Positions 1 to 7,823 of a stretch of DNA of 64,000 bases are shown here, one piece after another. The translations under genes and the position numbers were made by a program. The number at the start of each line of letters is the position of its first letter. Position 1 is the stretch's first letter. The notes beneath the pieces were generated by a model, which saw only the letters and a program-made list of their open reading frames with translations, had not been told where the DNA came from and did no database searches. This DNA is from Bacillus_AB infantis_C (lineage in GTDB: Bacteria; Bacillota; Bacilli; Bacillales; Cytobacillaceae). The stretch covers positions 62,001-126,000 of the forward strand of contig NZ_JBNILH010000002.1 in the NCBI RefSeq assembly GCF_050107595.1, in the 5' to 3' direction.

Positions 1-54
1 TCCTTCCAGAAATATTTTGTTTCAGGTTTGACTGCCGGGGGCACAAAAGGCTAA
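1..54 (+). CDS. malG: C-terminal tail of a maltodextrin ABC permease (MalG-like), partial
   Basis: Only the last 17 codons and the TAA stop are inside the window; the start lies upstream of base 1. The tail reads SFQKYFVSGLTAGGTKG, which resembles the conserved C-terminus of MalG/MdxG-type inner-membrane permeases of maltose/maltodextrin importers. The next genes are an alpha-amylase, an alpha-glucosidase and a LacI-type regulator, which fits the end of a mal/mdx transporter operon. The assignment rests on 17 residues plus context. Confidence 0.7.
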   Translation, partial: SFQKYFVSGLTAGGTKG

Positions 55-142
55 TCTTAAAGGGTTAGTGACTTTAGGGCTGGGCTGCTTAAAGGGGTGT
101 TTCCTTATGGCAGCTCAGCTTGATATTTAAGGAGGAGCGGAG

Positions 143-1684
143 ATGAAAAAAGGAGTCATGGCTCTCATCTTAATTCCGTTTCTTCTTTTTTGCGCCCTAC
201 CGGTAGGAGCAGTTGAAAAAGAAGAGCGTAAATGGCAGGATGAAACAATTTATTTTCTAATGGTCGACCGTTTTAACAACGGCGATTTCAGCAATGACCT
301 GGAAACAAACGCCAAGGACCCGAAAGCTTATCACGGAGGGGACTTCCAGGGTATCATTGACGAGCTTGATTATCTGAAGGATATGGGCTTTACAGCCATC
401 TGGCTGACGCCGATTTTCGAAAATGAAGCAGGCGGCTATCATGGCTACTGGATCAATGATTTTTACAAAACGGAGGAAAACTTCGGATCTATCGAGACGT
501 TTAAAAAGCTTGTAAAAGAAGCACATAAGCGCGATATGAAAATTATCCTTGATTTTGTCGTCAATCATGTTGGACCCAATCATCCTTGGGTGAATGATCC
601 GGACAAGCAGGACTGGTTCCATGAACAGAAGGAAATAACCAACTGGGAGAATCAGGACGAGCTTGAAAATGGATGGATCTATAATCTGCCTGACCTCGCC
701 CAGGAGAATCCGGAAACGAGGCAATATCTCCTGGATGCAGCCAAATGGTGGATAGAAGAGACCGATATTGACGGATACCGGCTTGATACGGTCAAGCATG
801 TGCCAGTTGACTTCTGGGAGGATTTCGCGAAAGAAGTAAAAAGCGTCAAGGAGGATTTCTATCTTCTAGGCGAAGTATGGACAGATGATCCTGCTTATAT
901 TGCACAGTATGAGAAAGCGGGGATCGACGGGTTTGTCGATTATCCGCTGAACGGGCATCTGCGTACAGCATTTGAAAAGCCAGGGCAGCCCTTTGACTGG
1001 CTGTTTACAAGCTGGGAGAGGAATCAGGACCAGTATGATAATCCTTATTTAATGGGAACATTCATGGATAATCATGACACCGTCCGCTTTACACGCGATG
1101 CAGTCAGCAACAATGAGCATCCAGGCCCGAGATGGCGTCTGGCCCTCACCTATTTATACACGTCACCGGGGATTCCCATTGTCTATTATGGAAGTGAAAT
1201 AGCGCTTGATGGGGGAGAAGATCCTGATAACCGCCGCCAAATGGACTTCAGGACAGACCAGGAGCTTGTTGAATACATCTCAGATATTGGTGTATTAAGA
1301 CAGCAGCTCCCATCCCTCACAAGGGGAACAATGGAGCCTTTATACAATAAGGATGGCATGGCAGTATACAAGCGGACCTATAAGGATGAAACCACTGTCG
1401 TGGCCATCAACAATACAGTGGAAACACAGACCGTTTCCCTTGATTCCGGCCTGCTTGAAGAAGATAAGCAGCTGAAAGGCCTTTTGGGCGGGGATCTTGT
1501 TAGGTCTGAAGACGGCAACTATAAGCTGATCGTTGACCGGGAGGAAGCTGAAATCTATGTGCTGTCAGAAAAGACAGGTTTGAATATCCCTTATCTGGCA
1601 GTAATGGGGCTGGTCTATGCAGCCTTCATCATCTTTATTATCCTTCTTTGGAGAAGGTCGAAAAAGAGGAAGCCTGTTTCCTGA
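143..1684 (+). CDS. Membrane-anchored GH13 alpha-amylase
   Basis: A 513-residue glycosidase hydrolysing alpha-1,4-glucans. An N-terminal signal peptide (about residues 1-23, ending near PVGAV) sends it out of the cell. All four GH13 regions are visible: DFVVNH near 138, GYRLDTVKH with nucleophile about D215, GEVW with acid/base about E244, and FMDNHD with about D312. A single transmembrane segment (about 483-505) followed by a basic tail (RRSKKRK) suggests the enzyme stays attached to the membrane with its catalytic domain outside. An AGGAGG-like site lies 8 bases before the ATG. It follows the MalG tail by 88 bases and precedes the alpha-glucosidase, so it probably makes maltodextrins at the cell surface for the transporter. 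Confidence 0.92.
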   Translation: MKKGVMALILIPFLLFCALPVGAVEKEERKWQDETIYFLMVDRFNNGDFSNDLETNAKDPKAYHGGDFQGIIDELDYLKDMGFTAIWLTPIFENEAGGYHGYWINDFYKTEENFGSIETFKKLVKEAHKRDMKIILDFVVNHVGPNHPWVNDPDKQDWFHEQKEITNWENQDELENGWIYNLPDLAQENPETRQYLLDAAKWWIEETDIDGYRLDTVKHVPVDFWEDFAKEVKSVKEDFYLLGEVWTDDPAYIAQYEKAGIDGFVDYPLNGHLRTAFEKPGQPFDWLFTSWERNQDQYDNPYLMGTFMDNHDTVRFTRDAVSNNEHPGPRWRLALTYLYTSPGIPIVYYGSEIALDGGEDPDNRRQMDFRTDQELVEYISDIGVLRQQLPSLTRGTMEPLYNKDGMAVYKRTYKDETTVVAINNTVETQTVSLDSGLLEEDKQLKGLLGGDLVRSEDGNYKLIVDREEAEIYVLSEKTGLNIPYLAVMGLVYAAFIIFIILLWRRSKKRKPVS

Positions 1685-1756
1685 CCCCATCCGGCACTGC
1701 CGGCAGCTTCCAGATCCCGGTCATGACAGAAGGGATTCAAAGGAGGAGTCGGCTAC

Positions 1757-4096
1757 ATGGATGATACAAGCTTTGCCATACATCCAGGAAAGAGCAGAAA
1801 GATTGAAAACAGTGATTACCAGGAAGCAGGAGATGTGCTTGCTATAGAAGAATGCAGGAATGGCTTGAAGGTCCGGACTGAAACAGGGGAACTCAGGATT
1901 GTATTCAATACAGAAGAAATCGTCCGCATCACAATGAACTTTTTTGGGGAAGCGGATGCAGGAACAAGCCCTGCCGTCATTGGTGAGTTGCAGGAAGTAG
2001 AGCTCAAGCATAGTGAATCAGGAGATCAGGCAGAGGTAAAGACTTCTTGCCTGACTGTCAAATTGACCAAATGCCCTCTTCGGATTACGGTGGCGGATGC
2101 AGCCGGCAGGATTTTAGCCGGGGAAGATCAAAAAGGGATGGGCTATAAGCATTCTAAAGAAGTCATCTGCTTTAAGAACATGGAGGAGAGCGATCAATTT
2201 TACGGCTTTGGTGAGAAAACGGGCTTCCTTAATAAAAGAGGGGAAAAGCTGGTTATGTGGAATAGTGATGTATATGCACCGCATAATCCAGAAACAGACC
2301 CGCTCTATCAGTCCATTCCTTTTTTTCTCACCTTGAGGGAAGGGAAAGCCCATGGCATATTCTTCGATAATACTTTCCGGGCAGAGTTTGATATGCGCGG
2401 AGAAGAGTTTTATTCCTTTTCGGCCGATGGCGGCCAGCTTGATTATTATATCATGGCTGGCCCTTCACCAAAGGATGTTATCCGTCAATACACATCGCTG
2501 ACAGGCAGGATGCCATTGCCGGCCAAGTGGGCGATCGGCTACCATCAGTCGCGGTACAGTTATGAAAGCCAGCAGGAAGTGATGGAGCTGGCGGCGGCTT
2601 TTAAAGAAAAAGGCATCCCGCTGGATAGCATTCATCTGGATATCCACTATATGGATGAATACAGGGTTTTTACATTTGACCGGAACAAATTCCCGGATCC
2701 CGGGAAAATGGTCAGTGATCTGAAGGAAATGGGCATACGCATTGTTCCGATAGTTGACCCGGGTGTGAAGGAAGACCCGGAATATAAGGTCTATAAACAG
2801 GGCATCCAGGAAGACCTTTTCTGCAAATACCTGGAAGGCAATGTATATTACGGAGACGTCTGGCCAGGAAATAGTGCATTCCCTGATTTCACAAGCAAAA
2901 ATGTGCGCGACTGGTGGGGAAGCCTTCACTCGTACTATACAGAGCTTGGGATTGAAGGCATCTGGAATGACATGAATGAACCGGCGGTCTTCAATGAAAG
3001 TAAAACAATGGATTTGAAAGTCATGCATGATAACGATGGAAATCCCCGGACACATAAGGAGCTTCATAATCTTTACGGCCTCCTGATGGGGAAATCGACA
3101 TATGAAGGCATGAAGAGCCATTTGAAGGGGAAGCGGCCATTCCTGCTTACGCGTGCAGGATATTCCGGTGTCCAGAGGTATGCGGCCGTATGGACAGGGG
3201 ATAACCGGAGCTTTTGGGAGCATCTGCAGATGTCGCTGCCAATGGTTATGAATCTTGGCGTCTCGGGTATTCCTTTCTCAGGTCCGGATGTAGGCGGCTT
3301 CGCCCATGATTCTAATGGGGAGCTTCTCACGAGATGGACACAGGCAGGTGCATTCACCCCATTTTTCAGGAATCACAGCGTGCTCGGGTCAGCAAGGCAG
3401 GAGCCTTGGGCATTCGGGGAAAAATATGAAGCTATCATCAAAAAATACATTGAGCTCCGGCATACATGGATGCCCCATCTTTATTCTTTATTTGCCGAGG
3501 CTCATAAAGAGGGCACTCCTGTCATGAGGCCATTATTCCTCGAATTCCCGGAGGACGCACATACCTGGAATCTTTCTGATCAATTCATGATCGGCGATAA
3601 TGTCATCATTGCCCCGATTATGCAGCCGGGCACCTCCCACAGGGCCGTCTATCTGCCTGAAGGCATGTGGGTAGACTATTGGACTGGCAGCATCTATGAA
3701 GGGGAAAAGCATCACTTGATCAAAGCACCTTTGGAAACGCTGCCGATTTTTATCAAAAAAGGGACAATGGCTGCCCACGGGGAAGCAGGTGCAGCTGGTC
3801 CCCTTACACTTCATCTTTATTATGAAGAAGGAGCTGAATGCTCCTATACCCTGTATGAAGATGATGGGGAAACCTTCGCATATGAAGAAGGAGAATACAG
3901 GGAAATCTGCTTTAAAGTGAAGTGTGAGGAAGGGACGGTATATCTGCACTCAACAGGCGCAGGTAATTTTGTGCCTGGCTGGAGCACAGTCCAGCTTGCC
4001 GTGCACAGCAGAGAAGATGTCCGGTTAAAGAAAGGAAGCAGCACGCTGCTCCCTGAAAAAATTGAGGAAGGCCGCCATTATTTTATACTTTCATAG
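1757..4096 (+). CDS. GH31 alpha-glucosidase
   Basis: A 779-residue family 31 glycoside hydrolase. It has no signal peptide, so it is probably cytoplasmic and releases glucose from imported maltose or maltodextrin. The signature GIWNDMNEP places the nucleophile at about D405, and WTGDNRS places the probable acid/base at about D482. The N-terminal part is the usual beta-sandwich (YGFGEKTG near 150) and the C-terminal part is the beta domain. Residues LYEDDGETFAYEEG near 705 are typical of family members. The ATG has AGGAGG 10 bases upstream. It lies 72 bases after the amylase and 45 bases before the LacI-type regulator. Isomaltase or other alpha-glucosidase specificity cannot be told from sequence. 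Confidence 0.93.
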   Translation: MDDTSFAIHPGKSRKIENSDYQEAGDVLAIEECRNGLKVRTETGELRIVFNTEEIVRITMNFFGEADAGTSPAVIGELQEVELKHSESGDQAEVKTSCLTVKLTKCPLRITVADAAGRILAGEDQKGMGYKHSKEVICFKNMEESDQFYGFGEKTGFLNKRGEKLVMWNSDVYAPHNPETDPLYQSIPFFLTLREGKAHGIFFDNTFRAEFDMRGEEFYSFSADGGQLDYYIMAGPSPKDVIRQYTSLTGRMPLPAKWAIGYHQSRYSYESQQEVMELAAAFKEKGIPLDSIHLDIHYMDEYRVFTFDRNKFPDPGKMVSDLKEMGIRIVPIVDPGVKEDPEYKVYKQGIQEDLFCKYLEGNVYYGDVWPGNSAFPDFTSKNVRDWWGSLHSYYTELGIEGIWNDMNEPAVFNESKTMDLKVMHDNDGNPRTHKELHNLYGLLMGKSTYEGMKSHLKGKRPFLLTRAGYSGVQRYAAVWTGDNRSFWEHLQMSLPMVMNLGVSGIPFSGPDVGGFAHDSNGELLTRWTQAGAFTPFFRNHSVLGSARQEPWAFGEKYEAIIKKYIELRHTWMPHLYSLFAEAHKEGTPVMRPLFLEFPEDAHTWNLSDQFMIGDNVIIAPIMQPGTSHRAVYLPEGMWVDYWTGSIYEGEKHHLIKAPLETLPIFIKKGTMAAHGEAGAAGPLTLHLYYEEGAECSYTLYEDDGETFAYEEGEYREICFKVKCEEGTVYLHSTGAGNFVPGWSTVQLAVHSREDVRLKKGSSTLLPEKIEEGRHYFILS

Positions 4097-4141
4097 ATAG
4101 AAATAGCAGCGGTGTACTCTTATGGATAAGGGGGGAAGGGA

Positions 4142-5167
4142 ATGGCCGTTACCATAAAAGACGTGGCGAAACTGGCGAATGTGGCCCCTTCTACAGTTTC
4201 CCGCGTAATTGCGAACAGCCCGCGGATTAGTGAAAAAACGAAGCAAAAGGTCAGAAAAGCAATGGATAAATTGGGATATCATCCGAATTTCATCGCCAGG
4301 AGCCTTGCCAGCCAGTCCACACAGGCAATCGGACTAATTATGCCAAGCTCCACTGACGTCGTATTCCAGAATCCATTTTTCCCGACTGTTCTGAGGGGCA
4401 TAAGCGAGGGTGCCCATGAAAAGCATTATGCCCTTCATATGACGACAGGCAAAACAGATGAAGAGATTTATAACGGAGTTGTCCAGATGGTGCAGGGAGG
4501 CAGGGTGGATGGGGTCGTCCTTCTGTATTCAAAGATTGAAGATAAGGTCCTGTCATTTTTACAGGATGGACATTATCCGTTCACCGTCATTGGAAAACCG
4601 TTCCGTGATGTAGAGGAAATCACACATGTTGACAACGACAATTTCAGGGCTGCGAAAGAAGCAACCGACTATTTAATTGAGCTGGGGCATACCCATATTG
4701 CCTTTGTCGGCGGGGATTTGAATCTGGTTGTCACCGTTGAGCGCCTGCTGGGCTATGAAAAGGCTCTAAGAGCTGCGGACATTGAGCTGGACAACGATTA
4801 CGTCATCCATGAAGAATTCCTTAAGGAAGGCGGCCAGGAGGCAGTAAGGGAGCTTCTATCGCTTGAAAAGCCCCCCACAGCCCTGGTGGTAGCTGACGAT
4901 CTTATGGCGCTCGGTGTCCTTAATACATTGGATGAGATGGGCATATCCGTGCCTGATGATATCTCTATCATCAGCTTTAATAATGTCCTTCTGTCAGAAA
5001 TGTCACGGCCTCCGCTGACGTCAGTCGACATCAATATCTTCGATCTCGGATACCAGGCTGCCAAAAGCCTGATACAGATGGTGGAAGATCCGAAAGAGCC
5101 GACCAAAAGGATCATCATTCCTCATCAGATTATTAAAAGGCATTCCTGCAGTGTTACTGCAAAATAA
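4142..5167 (+). CDS. malR: LacI/GalR-family regulator, probably the maltose operon repressor
   Basis: A 341-residue transcription factor. The N-terminal LacI helix-turn-helix is at residues 4-40 (TIKDVAKLANVAPSTVSRVI followed by a hinge helix around LGYHPN). A periplasmic-binding-protein-like effector domain follows (IGLIMPSS near 63, VVADDLMALG near 249). It closes the maltodextrin gene cluster and is followed by an intrinsic terminator, so it most likely senses maltose or a derivative and controls the genes upstream. The ligand is inferred from context only. Confidence 0.85.
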   Translation: MAVTIKDVAKLANVAPSTVSRVIANSPRISEKTKQKVRKAMDKLGYHPNFIARSLASQSTQAIGLIMPSSTDVVFQNPFFPTVLRGISEGAHEKHYALHMTTGKTDEEIYNGVVQMVQGGRVDGVVLLYSKIEDKVLSFLQDGHYPFTVIGKPFRDVEEITHVDNDNFRAAKEATDYLIELGHTHIAFVGGDLNLVVTVERLLGYEKALRAADIELDNDYVIHEEFLKEGGQEAVRELLSLEKPPTALVVADDLMALGVLNTLDEMGISVPDDISIISFNNVLLSEMSRPPLTSVDINIFDLGYQAAKSLIQMVEDPKEPTKRIIIPHQIIKRHSCSVTAK

Positions 5168-5177
5168 GATTTAAAAG

Positions 5178-5214
5178 CTGTCTCCCGGCAAACTGCCGGG
5201 AGCAGTTTTTTTTT
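5178..5214 (+). terminator. Intrinsic terminator of the maltodextrin cluster
   Basis: A 9-bp perfect GC-rich stem (CTCCCGGCA / TGCCGGGAG, 3-base loop) begins 11 bases after the regulator's stop codon and runs into a long T tract. Confidence 0.92.
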
Positions 5215-5254
5215 GGTTCAGGAGACGGTGATGCTATTGAGGGTGGGTGTTAGG

Positions 5255-5345
5255 ATTTCGATAAAAAAATGCGTATTTCGATAATAAAATTTTGATTTCG
5301 ATAATATAATCTTGATTTCGATAATATTAATCTTTTTCCGATAAT
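5255..5345. repeat. Short-motif array, ATTTCGATAA core, exact 20-bp period
   Basis: Five copies of a conserved core close to GATTTCGATAATA start at 5255, 5275, 5295, 5315 and 5335 (the last is degenerate, TTTCCGATAATA). The spacing is exactly 20 bp, with less conserved A/T filler between cores. A period not divisible by three, and the location between converging genes, argue against coding. Two arrays with other cores but the same period lie near 63.3 and 63.5 kb. Confidence 0.85.
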
Positions 5346-5379
5346 AAAAGGCCAGCCGGAAGTTGTGCTTCCGGCTGGC
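5341..5379 (-). terminator. Probable intrinsic terminator for the SDR gene (minus strand)
   Basis: A perfect 12-bp stem (GCCAGCCGGAAG, loop of 5, CTTCCGGCTGGC) is followed on the minus strand by CTTTTATTAT. It lies beyond the hairpin repeat that follows the SDR gene's stop and would stop transcription before it meets the maltodextrin cluster. Confidence 0.7.
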
Positions 5380-5426
5380 ATGATTGATCTGCAATTGTTT
5401 TTATAAAGGTGTAGCGCCCTCCGCTT

Positions 5427-5546
5427 GTCCAGCTCCGCCTCCTGGGTGCTCGAGTCATAAGCCACTCCTGGATTAAAGGCAAAGAACGCCTTTTATCCAG
5501 GAGCGTCTTATGCTTGTCGCACCTGAACAGTCGCCTCCGCTTTTCT
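5427..5546. repeat. Long-hairpin intergenic repeat, single copy
   Basis: This is a roughly 120-bp element running from GTCCAGCTCC to CCGCTTTTCTAT. It can fold into one long hairpin. The inner stem CTCCTGGATtAAAGGC (from 5465) pairs with GCCTTTtATCCAGGAG around the loop AAAGAAC (5481-5487). Outer helices are CATAAG with CTTATG and GGTGC with GCACC. It ends at the SDR stop codon. Related copies fill 7205-7823. I recognise its style as that of dispersed Bacillaceae intergenic repeats but cannot name a published family. Confidence 0.85.
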
Positions 5547-6417
5547 ATCCATTAACAACCTTCCCGCCGTTGATGTGGAGCATTTGGCCGGATACGTAGG
5601 ATGAGTCGTCGCTGGCAAGGTATACGTAGCCTGGTGCCAGTTCGTACGGCTGGCCGGCTCTGCCGAGCGGTGTGTCAGTTCCGAATTTGGCGACATCTTC
5701 CTCCGTGAAGGTGGAAGGAATGAGCGGTGTCCAGATTGGGCCTGGTGCGACGGCGTTGACCCTGATCCCTGAATCAGCCAGGTTTGTGGACAGGGAGCGG
5801 GTGAATGTGACGATCGCACCTTTTGTGGAAGAATAGTCAATCAGCTTAGGATGTCCTGCATACGCTGTGATGGAAGCCGTATTGATGATAGAGCTTCCTT
5901 TGTCAAGATGCGGCAGTACAGCCTTTGTCAGGTGGAACATAGAGAAAATGTTTGTCCTGAATGTCTTTTCAAGCTGTTCTGTGCTGATATCGAGCAGGCT
6001 CGTCTGCGGATGCTGCTCACCGGCATTATTGACAAGGATGTTTACTTTCCCGAACTCATCCAGCGTCTTGGAAACAACTTCCTTTGCAAAACTTTCATCT
6101 CCAAGGTCGCCGGCAAGCAGAAGGCATTTACGGCCGGCTGCTTCTACTTCCTGTTTCGTTTCCTTTGCATCTTCAGTTTCTTCCAGATAAACAACAGCGA
6201 CATCAGCACCTTCTTTTGCATAATAAATAGCTACGGATTTGCCGATTCCGCTGTCTCCTCCAGTGACAATGGCTACTTTGCCTTCAAGCTTTCCTGAACC
6301 TTTATAATTTGGGTCGATATAAGAAGGCTCAGGTGTCATTTTATCCTCTACCCCTGGCTGCTGGTTCTGGTGCTGAGGGGTGAATCCGTTCTGATTATTG
6401 TTCTGTTCGTTCGCCAT
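5545..6417 (-). CDS. Short-chain dehydrogenase/reductase (general-stress YhdF/YdaD type)
   Basis: A 290-residue NAD(P)-dependent oxidoreductase with a Rossmann fold. A polar N-terminal extension (about residues 1-45, rich in N and Q) precedes the dinucleotide motif TGGDSGIG near 53. NNAG lies near 131, and the catalytic set is the serine of NTASITAY with YSSTK. The extension is shared with the Bacillus stress SDRs YhdF and YdaD. The substrate is unknown. The ATG has GGAGG 10 bases upstream. The gene converges on the maltodextrin cluster and is divergent from the GNAT gene. I found no convincing SigB promoter upstream. Confidence 0.88.
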   Translation of the reverse strand: MANEQNNNQNGFTPQHQNQQPGVEDKMTPEPSYIDPNYKGSGKLEGKVAIVTGGDSGIGKSVAIYYAKEGADVAVVYLEETEDAKETKQEVEAAGRKCLLLAGDLGDESFAKEVVSKTLDEFGKVNILVNNAGEQHPQTSLLDISTEQLEKTFRTNIFSMFHLTKAVLPHLDKGSSIINTASITAYAGHPKLIDYSSTKGAIVTFTRSLSTNLADSGIRVNAVAPGPIWTPLIPSTFTEEDVAKFGTDTPLGRAGQPYELAPGYVYLASDDSSYVSGQMLHINGGKVVNG

Positions 6418-6520
6418 TGTGAAAAACCTCCATTTTTTAATAGATATTAGGTGTATTCCATGCTAGTATGTGTTAAAAACATGGAAAAAATTTCTTGTGC
6501 CAAAAGGAGAGGTCATAATT

Positions 6521-7027
6521 ATGGTAACGATCAGGCGGGGCAGGCAGGAGGATGCTGAGAAGCTGCTTCTGCATACACGGCAAATTTTGCAGGAAACCGG
6601 GAATATGCTGACTAAGCCTGAGGAATTTCAGGTAACCGTTGAAGAAGAGAGAGAATGGATCATTGATCATGAACGTCCTGGGAATCTGCTTTTAACAGCC
6701 TGGAGCGGAGAAGAGCTTGCGGGTGTTTTGAACTTTTCCCGAAAAACACACAAAAAAGTCAGCCACATCGGAATGTTCGGCATATCCATTAAAGAAAAAT
6801 ATTGCAATCAAGGTATCGGGAAGCAGCTGATCGGCATCTGCCTGGAATGGGCGAAAGCAGAGCCGGGCATTGAAAAAGTATGCCTGGAGGTGTTCTCACA
6901 TAATGAACGGGGCATTCATTTATATAAAAAAATGGGATTCCAGGAGGAAGGCAGAAGGATCAGGCATGTGAAGAACTCTGATGGCTCTTATTCTGATGAG
7001 CTTTTGATGTATGTGTTTGTAAAATAA
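6521..7027 (+). CDS. GNAT-family N-acetyltransferase
   Basis: A 168-residue acyl-CoA-dependent N-acetyltransferase. The ATG at 6521 is chosen because AAAGGAGAGG precedes it by about 10 bases; the open frame continues further upstream without a ribosome site. Acetyl-CoA binding motif A is seen as KYCNQGIGKQLIG near residue 98, followed by GIHLYKKMGF and a C-terminal strand LLMYVF. The C-terminal pattern resembles acetyltransferases acting on amines or protein N-termini, but the acceptor cannot be named. It is monocistronic and followed directly by a terminator. Confidence 0.85.
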   Translation: MVTIRRGRQEDAEKLLLHTRQILQETGNMLTKPEEFQVTVEEEREWIIDHERPGNLLLTAWSGEELAGVLNFSRKTHKKVSHIGMFGISIKEKYCNQGIGKQLIGICLEWAKAEPGIEKVCLEVFSHNERGIHLYKKMGFQEEGRRIRHVKNSDGSYSDELLMYVFVK

Positions 7028-7031
7028 AATT

Positions 7032-7069
7032 AAAATCCCCGGCATGCCTCTGGCATCCGGGGATTTTAA
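7032..7069 (+). terminator. Intrinsic terminator after the GNAT gene
   Basis: AAAATCCCCGG is matched by CCGGGGATTTT with GC-rich inner bases (GCATGCCTCTGGC) forming the loop region. It starts 4 bases past the stop and is symmetrical enough to work on both strands. Confidence 0.85.
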
Positions 7070-7078
7070 ATAAGAAAG

Positions 7079-7207
7079 CGCCTTCCGCTTTGCCCGTCTT
7101 AAGCTTGAGGCCCACAGGATGTGGGTCATGCGGACGTTGCCACAGGACGTGGCGTTCTTAGTCCGCGTTCCTTTATCGAGCAAGGCTTTTCCGCATTTCA
7201 TTTGACC
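7079..7207. repeat. Composite intergenic repeat with a second hairpin type
   Basis: The ends resemble the long-hairpin family (CCTTCCGCTTTGCCCGTCTTAAGC at the left, GAGCAAGGCTTTTCCGC at the right), but the centre differs. It contains CCCACA-gga-TGTGGG at 7111-7125 and a nested pair, GCGGAC (7130-7135) with GTCCGC (7161-7166), enclosing GCCAC-agga-CGTGGC. No coding potential is visible. Confidence 0.7.
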
Positions 7208-7328
7208 GGCTCCAGCGGCTAGAGCCTCGAGTCATAAGCCACGGCAGAATTAAAGGCAAAGAACGCCTTTTATTCTGCCGCGTCTTATGCTTGTCGGCTC
7301 TGGGCAAGCCGCTTCCGCACTTCGATTT
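7205..7328. repeat. Long-hairpin intergenic repeat, divergent copy
   Basis: Same architecture as the element at 5427-5546. The stem CGGCAGAATtAAAGGC (from 7242) pairs with GCCTTTtATTCTGCCG around AAAGAAC (7258-7264). CATAAG pairs with CTTATG, and AGCGGCT plus AGAGCC pair with GGCTCT and AGCCGCT. Both stem sides differ from the 5.4-kb copy while pairing is kept. Confidence 0.85.
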
Positions 7329-7823
7329 GTCCAGCTCCAAAGCCTAGGCCCTCGAGTCTAAAGCCAATCAGATCAGAAGGTTAAAGAACAACCTTCCGCT
7401 CTGCTCGTCTTAAGCTTGTCAGGCCTGAGCAAGGCTTTTCCGCTTTTCTATTGTCCAGCTCCAAAGCCTAGGCCCTCGAGTCTTAAGCCAATCAGATCAG
7501 AAGGTTAAAGAACAACCTTCCGCTCTGCTCGTCTTAAGCTTGTCGGGCCTGAGCAAGGCTTTTCCGCTTTTCTATTGTCCAGCTCCAAAGCCTAGGCCCT
7601 CGAGTCTTAAGCCAATCAGATCAGAGGGTTAAAGAACAACCTTCCGCTCTGCTCGTCTTAAGCTTGTCGGGCCTGAGCAAGGCTTTTCCGCTTTTCTATT
7701 GTCCAGCTCCAAAGCCTAGGCCCTCGAGTCTTAAGCCAATCAGATCAGAGGGTTAAAGAACAACCTTCCGCTCTGCTCGTCTTAAGCTTGTCGGGCCTGA
7801 GCAAGGCTTTTCCGCTTTTCTAT
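7329..7823. repeat. Four-copy 124-bp tandem array of the long-hairpin repeat
   Basis: Units start with GTCCAGCTCC at 7329, 7453, 7577 and 7701, an exact 124-bp period. The copies are nearly identical, differing at a few positions (for example TCTAAAG/TCTTAAG, CAGAAGG/CAGAGGG). Each unit can form GAAGGTT-AAAGAAC-AACCTTC inside CTTAAG/CTTAAG and AAAGCCT..AGGCCC / GGGCCT..AGGCTTT helices. The last unit runs into the stop codon of the yitK homologue on the minus strand. Confidence 0.95.

Noticed and set aside
2465..3223. 252-codon minus-strand frame opposite the GH31 gene
   Set aside because: Shadow of a catalytic GH31 domain; no start signal or recognisable fold.
5250..5465. 71-codon minus-strand frame across the ATTTCGATAA array
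   Set aside because: The apparent peptide repeats only reflect the 20-bp DNA repeat shifting frame; no ribosome site.
6418..6480. SigB promoter for the stress-type SDR gene
   Set aside because: A GTTTTT is present on the minus strand, but no GGGTAT-like -10 lies at the right spacing.
7329..7823. Possible CRISPR or transposon end repeats
   Set aside because: Units abut with no spacers, no transposase frame is nearby, and each unit is itself a long hairpin.
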